DNA of 29,596 bases, from IMG/VR virus record IMGVR_UViG_3300025896_001176, positions 1-29,596 of that record, one strand, 5' to 3'. Shown piece after piece: positions 1-10,200 of the stretch. The notes beneath the pieces were generated by a model. The model was given only the letters and a program-made list of their open reading frames with translations. It searched no databases and was not told where the DNA came from. Each line of letters begins with the position of its first letter. The first letter of the stretch is position 1. The stretch is from a virus. The translations under genes and the position numbers were made by a program.

Positions 1-157
1 ACAAACTAACCCCCCCGGTGAGGGGATTAGTCTCGCCATTTACAAAGTACCGATCTACACCGCGAGAGGTTGTCCCGACAATCTGATCTGTTCTTCGGTC
101 AACGAGGAACCCACCGTTTACCGAGTTTGTCTCAAAGATGTATTCTGCGCGCGCCAT
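1..157 (-). CDS. Hypothetical phage protein, N-terminal part only (runs off the left edge)
   Basis: An open frame starts with ATG at 157 and stays open to base 1, giving 52 residues that begin MARAEYIFETNSVNGGFLVD. A GGAAAGG ribosome binding site lies 8 nt upstream, which supports this start. The visible part is polar, has no membrane segment and no motif I recognise; it ends in a Gly/Thr/Val stretch. It is the next minus-strand gene after the giant polyvalent protein gene, but a terminator (250-273) and an HNH cassette separate them, so it probably has its own promoter. In a virion region like this it could be another structural or lysis-related protein, but the fragment is too short to assign. 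Confidence 0.7.
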   Translation of the reverse strand, partial: MARAEYIFETNSVNGGFLVDRRTDQIVGTTSRGVDRYFVNGETNPLTGGVSL

Positions 158-184
158 GGTGGATGCCTTTCCAAAGATGCGAGC

Positions 185-213
185 ACTCTAGGTTTTTTGG
201 CTGTTTTGGGCAA
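185..213 (-). promoter_or_regulatory. Candidate sigma-70-like promoter for the left-edge gene
   Basis: On the minus strand a TTGCCC box (208-213) is followed after 17 nt by TAGAGT (185-190), each matching the consensus at four of six bases. It lies 28 nt upstream of the ATG at 157 and just downstream of the terminator at 250-273, where a new promoter would be needed. The match is weak, so this is a tentative call. Confidence 0.3.
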
Positions 214-249
214 ACCTTAGCCAGATAGCTTCATCCCTGCGTCAGAACG

Positions 250-273
250 AAAAAAGCCACCCGAAGGTGGCTT
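250..273 (-). terminator. Rho-independent terminator closing the minus-strand late operon
   Basis: Read on the minus strand, AAGCCACC and GGTGGCTT pair perfectly as an 8-bp stem around a TTCG tetraloop, followed directly by a run of T residues. This is a textbook intrinsic terminator. It sits downstream of the giant polyvalent gene and of the small membrane-protein remnant, so it probably ends the long virion-protein transcript. The plus strand has no T-run after the stem, so it acts in one direction. Confidence 0.85.
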
Positions 274-289
274 GATGCTCTTGATTGAA

Positions 290-403
290 TCACCCCCGCG
301 AATACACCCAGGCCATGCCTGCCAGGATGGCGAGTCCATAGGGCATGGTGGAGAAGGCCAGGCCGACCAGGCCAACGGCAATAGTGATAAGTTGTAAAAT
401 GAC
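290..403 (-). pseudogene. Headless small membrane-protein ORF, probably truncated by the HNH cassette
   Basis: A minus-strand frame ending with TGA at 290-292 reads VILQLITIAVGLVGLAFSTM, then a second hydrophobic stretch (YGLAILAGMAWVY) and a short SRG tail. This is the look of a two-helix small membrane protein such as a holin or other phage membrane peptide. Upstream the frame reaches a stop with no ATG, GTG or TTG. The frame becomes un-protein-like at about 400, where the sequence shared by the three HNH cassettes begins (TAAAAT box at 395-400). My reading is that the cassette replaced its 5' end. An unusual ATT start cannot be excluded. The terminator at 250-273 fits as its downstream border. 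Confidence 0.4.
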
Positions 404-469
404 GAAGCCGGGAAGTGCTGATACACGACCCGGCCTCTGACCACATCATTGTTTATAAGGAACAACAGC
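395..469 (+). promoter_or_regulatory. HNH cassette leader 1: -10 box, stem-loop and RBS
   Basis: TAAAAT (395-400) is followed by a stem-loop in which GCCGGG (407-412) pairs with CCCGGC (429-434) and an inner GTG (415-417) pairs with CAC (424-426). AAGGA (457-461) is the ribosome binding site for the ATG at 470. The same order and spacing recur before the other two HNH genes (23868-23943 and 25367-25436). The 24 nt at 442-465 match 23915-23938 at 23 positions. No clear -35 box is visible. The structure may limit expression, as leader hairpins do for T4 homing endonucleases; that role is inferred. Confidence 0.6.
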
Positions 470-1270
470 ATGGCTACCACCAATGTTACCGCAGAGCGTC
501 TGCGTGAATTACTTGACTACAACCCCAACACCGGAGTTCTTCGATGGAGAGTTTCAGTTGGAAGTCGGGCCAAAGCTGGCGACATCACTGGGTCAAAAAC
601 CGCCCAGGGCCGTCTCACAATTCGTGTTGATGGGCGTGCAATTTTTGCCCACCACATAGCATGGATAGTGACCAACGGTGCGCTACCTGACGGAGTTTTA
701 AGGCACCTAAATGGTGACACGACAGACAACAGAATCGCCAATCTGGTCGCCGTCACAAGGAGAGATGTCATTTCACATCTTGTCTCACGCCGGATTGACG
801 CAGCAAATGTCCACGACATATTTGAGTACACCGAAGGTCGAATTTTGTGGAAAACAACTACGTCCGGGCGACGCATTTCCGGGCGTGAGGCTGGCTATAT
901 AAGCGATGATGGCTATATCGTTGTCGAAGTCAAGAATAAGGCGACAGGCGCGCATCGCATTGTTTGGCTGATGCATCATGGGGCGTGGCCTGACGGGGAG
1001 ATTGACCATATCAACGGAATCCGCAATGACAACCGCATCGAGAACTTACGCGATGTCGGCCACAAAACAAACTCCGAAAACAGAAGGGGGGCCAGTACGC
1101 GCTCAATTACTGGAATCCTTGGTGTTTCGGCTTTCAAAGGTGGAAAATTTCGTGCGCGCATAAGGACAAGCGGGCGGGTTGTGTCTCTTGGACTCTTTGA
1201 CACCACAGAACAAGCTCATGCAGCCTACGTCAATGCGAAACGCAGGCTGCATGTCGGATGCACGCTTTAG
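470..1270 (+). CDS. HNH homing endonuclease with tandem HNH units and C-terminal AP2 domain
   Basis: The 266-aa protein starts at ATG 470; its first residues align with the third HNH protein (TAERLRELLDYNP) and AAGGA lies 8 nt upstream, so an upstream in-frame ATG at 449 is rejected. Unit 1 (about residues 8-93) has a degenerate core, HHIAW...RHLNG...DNRIANL. Unit 2 (about 107-195) keeps the usual pattern, HRIVW...DHINGIRNDNRIENLRDV. An AP2-like DNA-binding domain follows (about 214-262, ILGVSAFKGGKFRARI...LGLFDTTEQAHAAY). Family knowledge: such proteins nick or cut DNA and spread as selfish genes. It lies opposite to the late operon; its TAG (1268-1270) overlaps the giant gene's TAA (1267-1269) tail-to-tail. 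The doubled HNH unit is unusual next to its two 166-aa relatives. Confidence 0.88.
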   Translation: MATTNVTAERLRELLDYNPNTGVLRWRVSVGSRAKAGDITGSKTAQGRLTIRVDGRAIFAHHIAWIVTNGALPDGVLRHLNGDTTDNRIANLVAVTRRDVISHLVSRRIDAANVHDIFEYTEGRILWKTTTSGRRISGREAGYISDDGYIVVEVKNKATGAHRIVWLMHHGAWPDGEIDHINGIRNDNRIENLRDVGHKTNSENRRGASTRSITGILGVSAFKGGKFRARIRTSGRVVSLGLFDTTEQAHAAYVNAKRRLHVGCTL

Positions 1271-4200
1271 TCCGCCACAGCAAACCGCCCAGCGTCAATC
1301 GCATCCTGACGCTTCTTGGGCAGGTACACCCCTTGCTCTGCTTGCTCGATGCGCTTGCGCCGCGCCCGAACACTTTGCATCAGGTTGATTGGCGTGATCC
1401 GTGCCTTCGGGTTCTTTTCGTTGAACCGTGCAATGTCCTTGCGCGCATCTGCCATTCCCTCTTGATCCTTGGCCATGGCTGCCAGCGCGAACTGGCGCGT
1501 CAGGCTGGAGCGTCTTTCCTGAATGGCCCGGTCGGCGCTGTAAATGGCGCTCTTGCCTTCTTGCGCCAATCTGGCTTCCGACGGCGAGAATCCGAGTGCC
1601 TGACCAGCCACGCCGGCAGCGCCAATTTCCTCATTGATGGCCACGCCTGTTTTGTCGATGTTGCCTTCTGTGCCGTAGCGGTACGCCTTCAGTGGCGCGC
1701 GCAGGGCCGATGGAAGCATGGATTCAAGGCCGCGTGCATACTGGCCGTTTGCTATGTCCTGCATCCCCTTGCCTGCGTTGACGGCAATGCCAGCCACCGG
1801 CCCGAGTGCTGCAGCCATCCAGTTCTTGACCGCATCGGCACCCTCCAGCCCCTCCTGCACATCAGGCAACAGCAGTTTGTCCAGGCCCACCCGGCCCGAA
1901 ATGTCCCATGGTGTCAGTCGTGACAGGCCGTGCGCGAACACTTCAGCGGGTTTTTGCCCCAGCGTGTCGGCCAGCATGTTCTGCAAAGCCGCCTTGGCGT
2001 CCCATGGTTCATCGTCATCGCCTCCGATCATGGAGGCCGCAGACAGCAGCATCCCCACCATTGGCAATCCGAGTGCACCAGCGGCCAGCGCGTGCGATAC
2101 CAGCAGCCCGCCCAACGCCTTGCGTGCCTCGGCTCGTTCTGCTGGTGTGGCGCCATTCAGCGACAACTGCGCCTGACGGGTCAATGTGTAAACCATGTTC
2201 TGGGCATACTGCTTGAACAGCAGCACCACCTTGGCGACATTGCCCTGCATCACGCGCGGCCTGTTGCTTGCCGAATAGTCAAAATGTCCGTCATAGGTCG
2301 CCTTCACCGCTTGGTCGTAAGCCGACAAGTGGCCAGCGCCTGATTCTTTGGCCAGCCGGTACGCCGCCACAAAGGTGACTTGCCGGTTGAACTTTTCGGC
2401 ATGGTGAAACAGGAAGCTGGCTGCTTTCATCACTGGCCTGATCTTGGCAGATACCTTGGAATCTTCGCCTTGCGCGATACCTGCCAGGTCGTGCGCCATC
2501 GTCACATCAATCACCCCGGCGCGCACCGCCTCGTTATAGGCTTCAAGATCTTCACCACTCAGCGCCTTGCTGATGTCGTTCTTGTTGCCGGCTGCCTGCC
2601 GTGAGGCATTCATCAGCGCCGCAGAGGCTTTTCCAAACCCCCACTTGGCGCCCATCACAGGGTAAGCCACCAGTGCCGTTTGCGACAAGTTCACCAGCGC
2701 CGAAGCGGGAGACAAGCCCAAATGGAACACAAACCCGAAACTGGTCAGTGCCGTGGATATGGGGTTGGTCGCCGGGTTCATCATCGAATCATGGCGCTTC
2801 ACCATCTCGTCAACCACCTGTTGCGCCTTGACAGAGTCAAATGCCGCCACGTCAGCCTTGCTGACAATGTGCTCCTGCATGTCGTCCAGCTTGGTTTGCA
2901 GTTGGTCGGCATACCGCAGCTTGGCCAGATACCGGGCGCCGTGGAACATGTTTTGCGCAAAGGCTCGGCGTGCGTCTTGGCTGAAACCCGGTGTGCCCTT
3001 GCGGTGAATGCCATGCTTGGCCCATGATAGGTCGGGCAGCGCGGCCAGGTAAAGCTGGCTGATGGCGTCGGTCAGTTCGTCGCCCGCATTGGTCTTGTCC
3101 AGCGTCTCGAACAGGTCAGCCATGAAGCCCCGGCCTACCCCGTCGCGCGCAGCATTGAACTCTTTGTCCTTGAGTACCTTGCCCACCTTGTAACCACCCG
3201 ATGCCGGGAACTTGGCAAGCAGAATCTTGCGCGTGGCCTCGGCCTCGTTCATGGTTTCACTGCGGTTGGCGCTCAACACGTTGCCCGAACTGTCCTTGAC
3301 GATGGTCACGTATTGGCCGAAGCGCGCCAGTGGGAAATAGACGCCCTTCACCTTCTTGAAGAACTCGCCGTCCATCTTGGTCAGCAGTGCCTGTTTCTTG
3401 GCTGAACTCATTTCACTGCGCATGATGCGCTCTCGGATGGCGTCACGCACCTTGTCATTGTGGCCGGAGTACATGTCGCGCGCCTTGCGGTAGGCTGCTT
3501 TGGCTTCTGGTGTCAGCCTTGTAAAGCCGTCGCGCAGTGCGTCATAGAAATTCTGGTCGTCGCCATCGACAAACGCCTTGTCAGGGTCGATCTGTGCCAG
3601 AGTTGCGTCGTGCATCAATTCGGCCAGTTGGCGCTCATCCTTGAGTTTGCCCCAGCCGGTCGCCAGCGCGTCGGCCTCTGCGCCGGATTCGTTCTTGTCG
3701 GCATCCATTTGCGCCACCATGCGGCTGTAACTTTCCATTTGCGGGAGGTCGCCAGCGTACAAGTCAACCAGTTGCCTGCGCCCAAGGGTTTGCAGGCCAA
3801 GTCCACGGAAGTCTGCCAGGCGGTTGCCAAACTGGTGCTTCAGGTCGGTGACAGTTGCTTTGTTCAGGCCATCGCGCACGTTGTTGGCTGCGTTATTCAG
3901 CGCATGGCCCAGTCCTTGGCTGAACTTCACGCCGCCACTATCCGGCGCGGTGGATTCATTCGGTAAAAGCTTGTTCAGTTTTCTTTTGGCTACATCAAGG
4001 CGTTCAAGTACTGCCGCATGGCCCGGGGATTTCTCCAATTTCTTGGATTCGCGCTCGATGTTGTCCATTGCGTCCATGATGTCTGCCAACTTGAGATCAA
4101 TAGCTTTTACAACATCAGCATCAGAATCTAGTAAAAGTTTTTTTGGTTTGATCGAATCGTAGCCATCACTATCAACACCAACTTTGTCAGCAAGAAATAC

Positions 4201-7200
4201 ATGAGGGGTTGACCGGCTGTCTTGCATGCGCAAAAAACCGTACTCAGAAAGCCTTGATGCTATGTCTACCGGGTGCATGTCTCCGGTTATCTCAATAGAC
4301 GAAAGACCTGAATGGGTAGCACCAGATGTAAAGTCTCTGCTGGTTTGATTTCCAGTCAAGTCATTTTTTGCAGGTGGCGACCACCGGATGAAGACGCTCC
4401 CATGCTTCTCTGCCAATGCTTCAACTTGAGAAACAAAATTGATGCCAGTTTCGATGACACGCCTCTTTGCAGCGCCCGGTGTGTTGTCATCGGCAGAGCG
4501 CCCGCCTTGGTTGCCGACGACATCGTTGTTCGTCATGGGGTCATTTGTACCACGCACGTTGTTAGCTGCGTTATTCAGCGCATGGCCTAGCCCTTGGCTG
4601 AACTTCACGCCGCCACTATCCGGCGCGGTGGGCTCCGAGAATGGCAAGGCGTATTCCTGTTTGACAGGGCCATTCATTACCCCGGCCCACGCCGAACGCA
4701 TGTCAGCCAGTGCAACAGGGTTCGATGCGTTGTCAACAAGGTAGTTGGTCATGCCGCGCAGCATTGACCTTGCGCCCTCATACCGCTGACGGCCAAGGAA
4801 TATGTCCTCCACCATTGGCGACAGTGGCCTTCTTCCCTTGGTGCTTGGGTCCATCCTCAGACCCATCTCGCGCTGGAATGTCTCAAAGTTTGCCCGGCCA
4901 AGTGAGTCAACTTTGGCAATCAGGAACCTGCCGTCATCTCGGTTGATGCGGATAGTTGCTTTTGGCTTTTCTGCTGTGAGGTCGATGTCGATGTATTCAA
5001 CCTCCCATCCAGCATCCCGCATTACCCGGTTCAACTTGGATACCGCAACATTTGAGGTTGATGATGGTTGCGCGGCAATTTCAGAGCGCCCGCCTAGTGC
5101 CTGCAGGTACTCCTGATACATGGACGAGCCATCTTCTGAAACCTCAATCACCTCATGGGGGGCTGGAACCCATCCATCTTGAATCTCCATGCCGTTTGGT
5201 CGGTCTTTCCATGCGGATTTAGGAGCAAGGTAAACAATGTCACCCTTCTTCGGCATGAACTTCTTGTCGAAGATGTTTGTTGGAGCGCCTCCCCGATACG
5301 GCGGCATGGCATTGACGTTGACGCCCTTTTTGAAACCGTCTTTCAAGATTGATTCGCGCGTTGCCTTTGCGGAACCATCCCTGCCGCGCAAGTCAATGTG
5401 CTGAGCGTACTGGCTGTAAAACTGCTTTTCTGTTAGCGGCTTGCTCGTCATGGGGTCATTTGTACCACGACCACCAGCCGACAACCGCGTCTGCGCCGTC
5501 ATCTCTGTCGCCTGCGTTCCGTACTTGGATTGGGTTTTCGCCAGATTCTTGTCGCCACCCATGGATGCACGCACCATATCTGTCACGAACTTTTCAGCAT
5601 CGTTTTGCGTCAGTTTGCGTATCCAAGCACCAAAATTGTCCGGAAATCCAAGGCGATCCGCTGCACCAGCAAACCATGACAGCATCGTTTTGACAAGTCC
5701 GGGCATCTTGCGTGCGCCAATCCCGTCATTGGCCGATAGTTCCTCACTGATCATCGCCATCGCTTCCTCGGCTGCCAGTGCTTCATAGGCAGCAGAAGGC
5801 ATCTTGGCTGCTTTTTCCACGCCTTCAGGTGAAGCCTTCCACTCGCGCACGTATTTCTGCACCAGAACATTGCGCGAGAACTGGCGCAGCATCGCTGCAT
5901 AATCTTCCGCTGGAATGACTTTTTGCAAACCCAAGTGAAACAACTCATGGAACAGCGTGACGTAGGCGTCCCCGATGGACTCGATGTTGTCAGCGAACAG
6001 GTAGATTCGCCCATCAATGAGCGCGCCCTTCGGCTTGGTCCCGGCTGGTACCCGAAGGCCCGCGATTTGGCTTGGGTTTCCAATTACCGAGACTGGGATG
6101 ACGTTCTTTGCGACTTGAAGAACCTTGTCAACAAGCCTTTGAATCTGGTCAGGCGTTGGTTTGGGGCCAAATGATGCTGGGGAAAGCAGGCCCTGGCTGA
6201 ATTTAGCTCCGTCTAGCGGCGCGGCAGGCGCAGCTGCCGGGGAAGCAGACGCTGCAGCGGCCCGGGCTTGCAACTGGTCTTGAATGTCGTCCAGCCGGGT
6301 CAGCGCCGCGTCCAGTTCGTCGGCCTGCTTGAATTGCTCATTGGCGGCTTCGCGGTAAGTCGGGATGTTGGCCGTGGCATCCTTCAGGTTGCGCTCCATG
6401 TAGTCAATCCCGTACCTGTCGGTTCGGATTGAGTCCAATTTGTCCACCAGTCGCTCCATGGCGGCGCGAAGCGTCGACGTCAGCACTGTGACTGATGTGC
6501 CTTTTGTGTGCTTCTCCGGTGTGAGGTCGTAGGCAATGGCGATTGTCTCGATGCCACCTTCATAGGGCACCTTGACGGACAGATCCACAAAGGAGCCAAA
6601 GTTGGTCTTTTCTGTTTTCACAGACAAAGGGAAGCCATACAGGCTTCCAACAGGGGTTGTCGGAATATCGGTGAACTCACTGCCAATCAGTCGGCGCAAC
6701 TCGCGCGCCACAGCGGTGCGTCGGATCACCTTGTTGCCAGCAATCTCGGCCACAAAAGAGTTCACGTCGCCCATTTTCTCGGTAATGGCATCTTGAACAC
6801 CAGCCTCGGACGTATAACTCTTTCCGTCAACGTCCAATGAAAACACTCGTTTAGAGTCGCCCTCCTTGGCGATCTTGATGGTTTCCTCTGCGTGGGCCAG
6901 TGCAGCCTCAAGGCCCGTGAATTCTTTCTCGCCAACATTGACGCGGCGTGAATACTTGTCATCAGTGGCCTCTTGAAAGGCTTTACCGATCGGGACCATC
7001 AGGGATTTCTTCTTGGCAATCTCCCCGGGCAGTTTTTCCACGTCACGCTCGGCGCGGCGCAACGAATCCCCTGCCGACTCCACACGCCGGTTATACGACC
7101 GGCGCCTGCGGTACAGTTCTTCGATAACGGTATTGATCTTGATGCGCTCCAGCATCAGCGGGTCGCCGGATGCAATGGCGGCAATTTCAGCCATGTCAAT

Positions 7201-10200
7201 CGCGGCGTCGTCGTCAAAGTCCATTTCAAACTCGCCGTCGTAGTAGCGAATGCCATTCACCATGCGCAGCTTGGTCGAGTTCAAATCCCACATCTTGGCG
7301 TCGATTGAGCGCTCGGTGACGTAGGCCATGATTTCCACTTCAAAGGTTTGGCCGTATTTCTCCAGAAGCAGGTTGCCCTGACGAATGATGCGCCCTTCGC
7401 GTTGTTCGATGTCGCTTGGCTTCCATGTCACGTCGACGTGATGAAGGCCCACCAGGCGCTCCTGCACGTTCATTCCGGCGCCCATGCGCTGGCTTGACCC
7501 AAACAAGAACCGGATCGTGCCGTCGTTGACTGCCTCGAACAGTGCTTTTTTCTGGGCGTCAGTTGTGAAGTTCTGGATGAAGGCGATTTGCTCTTTTGGC
7601 ACACCCTTGGCAATCAGGCCGTCGGCCATGTGCTGGTACGCATTCCAGCCGCCAGCCTGTGCCGCGCGCAATTCGTCAATCTCTTGCGAGTCAAACTTCT
7701 CCATGGCCTCGATGGCCTCGCGCTGGCCAGCCTCGTCGCCGTTGGCATTGGCCTCAGTGAGTTTGGCGCGCAGGGCGTCATATTCCTTGATTTGCTTGTC
7801 GTCCCCTTGCGCCTTTGGAACTGAGCGATCCAAGAAAATCAACTGCGTGCCCTTGTCGGCCTCGAATGCCTTATATAAGCGGAACGCCTCGTCTACCACC
7901 TTGTCTAGCTTGCCCCCGGGCTCGTCCGTCAGCGCCCGGTCCCACACCTTGGCGTGCAGTGCCAGCTTGCGAGCCTTGTCCATCAGGCGAAGTCGGGCAA
8001 TGTTGCGCTCCTTCACGTCCTCGATGTTGGGCAGGCCGTTGTAACCGGCGATCAGTTCATCAATCAGCAGTTGCTGTGTGGGCGTCGGCTTGGCCACTAC
8101 GGTACGGCGACCGCCATCTTTGACGTTTGGCAGCGGGAACACCTTGCCCGGGTTGTCTTCTGCGTACCATGCCTTGATGTCGTCGTTCGTCACCACGTCG
8201 GCCACGGAGTAGTAACCGTCCATGAGTGAGCGCATGTTCGACCAGTTGCGGCCCAAGCGGTTCACCACTTTCAGGCCATCACCGGCTTCGGTGGGTTCTG
8301 GCTTCTCGGACGCCTGCACAAACTGAGCGCGGAAGGCGTCGAAGTGCTCCAGGCCGTTTTCACGCAGCACGTCGGGCGCCAGGTAACGCATGATGGTGTA
8401 CATCTCCACCGCGCTGTTGCTGATGGGCGTGCCTGTCAGGAACACCGCGGAGCCATTGGTTTCGTGCAAGATTCGCATCTTGGTGTACAGGTCAAAGGCT
8501 TTCTGTGACCCAGCAGCCGGGCCAAGCCCGCGCACGTCGGTCAGTTTGGTGCTGTAGGTCAGGTTCTTGAACTCATGCGACTCATCAACGGTCAGGTCAT
8601 CAATGCCCATTTGCTCAAAGGTCAGAAGTTGGTCCTTGCCAGCCTTGCCGCGCACCACATCCATGCGGTTTTCCAGCTTGAGAATCAGGGCTTCTGCGGC
8701 CTTGACCGACAAGGGCTTGAAGCGCTGGCCGGGTTCGGCGTCGTCCTCGGCTTCTTTCAGTGCATCCTGCGCCACGCGCAACTCGTCATTGATGAAGCGT
8801 TCTTCGGTTTCCGGGGAAATGCCAATGAACTTGAAAGACGAATGCGGAACAATCACCAGATCCCAATCCCCTGCGGCGATCTTGGCAAACAGGCGGCGCC
8901 GGTTCTTTGGCTCCAGGTCTTTGACGCCAGCGGCCAAAATCTTTGCGCCCGGGTAAAGCCGGTAGGCCTGCGTCGACCACTCCGACACCAAGTGGTTCGG
9001 CACCACAATGGTGGGCTTGTTGGACAGGCCCATGCGCTTGCGCTCCATGGCGCGCGAAATGCCGGTGAAGGTCTTGCCTGCCCCCACGGCATGGTCGTAC
9101 ATGGTGAAGCGGTCCACAATCCCGCGCCAGATGGCGTTGATCTGGTTGCGCCGAAAGGCAATGATGCTGTCTGGCACCTTGCCCGGGAAACTCATGTGTG
9201 AACCGTCATACTGCCGGTTTACCCGGGTGTTGTACAGGTCATTGAACAGCTTGACAAGCTCTTGGCGGCGGTCGCCATCCTTGAAAATCCAGTTGTCAAA
9301 TTCCTCGATGATTTCTTTCTTCTTGTCGATGGCGCTTTGCGTCTCGGTTTCATTCAGAACGCGCGGGTCATCCTTTCCGCCACCGTCATAAACGGCAATT
9401 CGTCGGCTGTTCAGGATATCGTTCAGCAACTCCACTGCCGGGTAGCGGCCGGTGCCCCATTTGGACACGTCAACTGCAGATGACCCGGGCGCGTGCACCT
9501 CGAAGGTGTTGGAAATTTTGGAGAACGTCACCGTGGCCTTGCGCCCCAGCAGCCCCTGCACAAAGTCTGCGTAGGTGGCAGGCGGCACCCAGGATGCGCC
9601 CATGTGCGCCGTCACCTTGTCAGATGTCCATGGCTCTGGCTGCACTTTCATCAGGGCTTCGACGTTGCGCTTCATGCCTGTGTCTTGTGCTGCAATCAGC
9701 TTTTTGCGCACATTGCCAGACAGGTACTGGTTCTTTTCCGTGACCTCGTTGGTCTCCGGGTCCAGGTAGGCCATGGGTGAATCACCCTCGGTCAACTCAG
9801 TCAGCGCTTCTTCTTCTGTAATCTTGCGCAGTTCAGCCACACGGGCCACGTCGATGCGGCCAGACTCACCAAGCACAATGGCCACGGCATCCGACACGCT
9901 GGCCGCGTCGTTCTTGCGCTCTGGTGGGATGGCCACGGCACGGGTCAGGATGGCATTCTGTTCAGCCCGGGCGGCACTTGGCTTGACACCTCGCTTGACA
10001 GCGGCAGCCAGTGTGACGGCGGGCCGGAACTTCAGTTCCAGCGACAACATCAGGCCTTCATCTGGCATTTCCGAAATGATGGTGGCGTTTTTCTGCTCGC
10101 TGATGTAACCGTGATCGGCTACGAATGCCTCATAGGCGGCGCGCAACTTGACCCGGTTGGCCTCCATGGGTCCGGTTGCTGCGGAATTTGTCTCCAGATT

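Noticed and set aside
217-483. Minus-strand frames of 88 and 72 codons over the first HNH leader
   Set aside because: They are Trp/Pro/Arg-rich with shadow-like composition; the third frame in the same region holds the convincing hydrophobic remnant instead.
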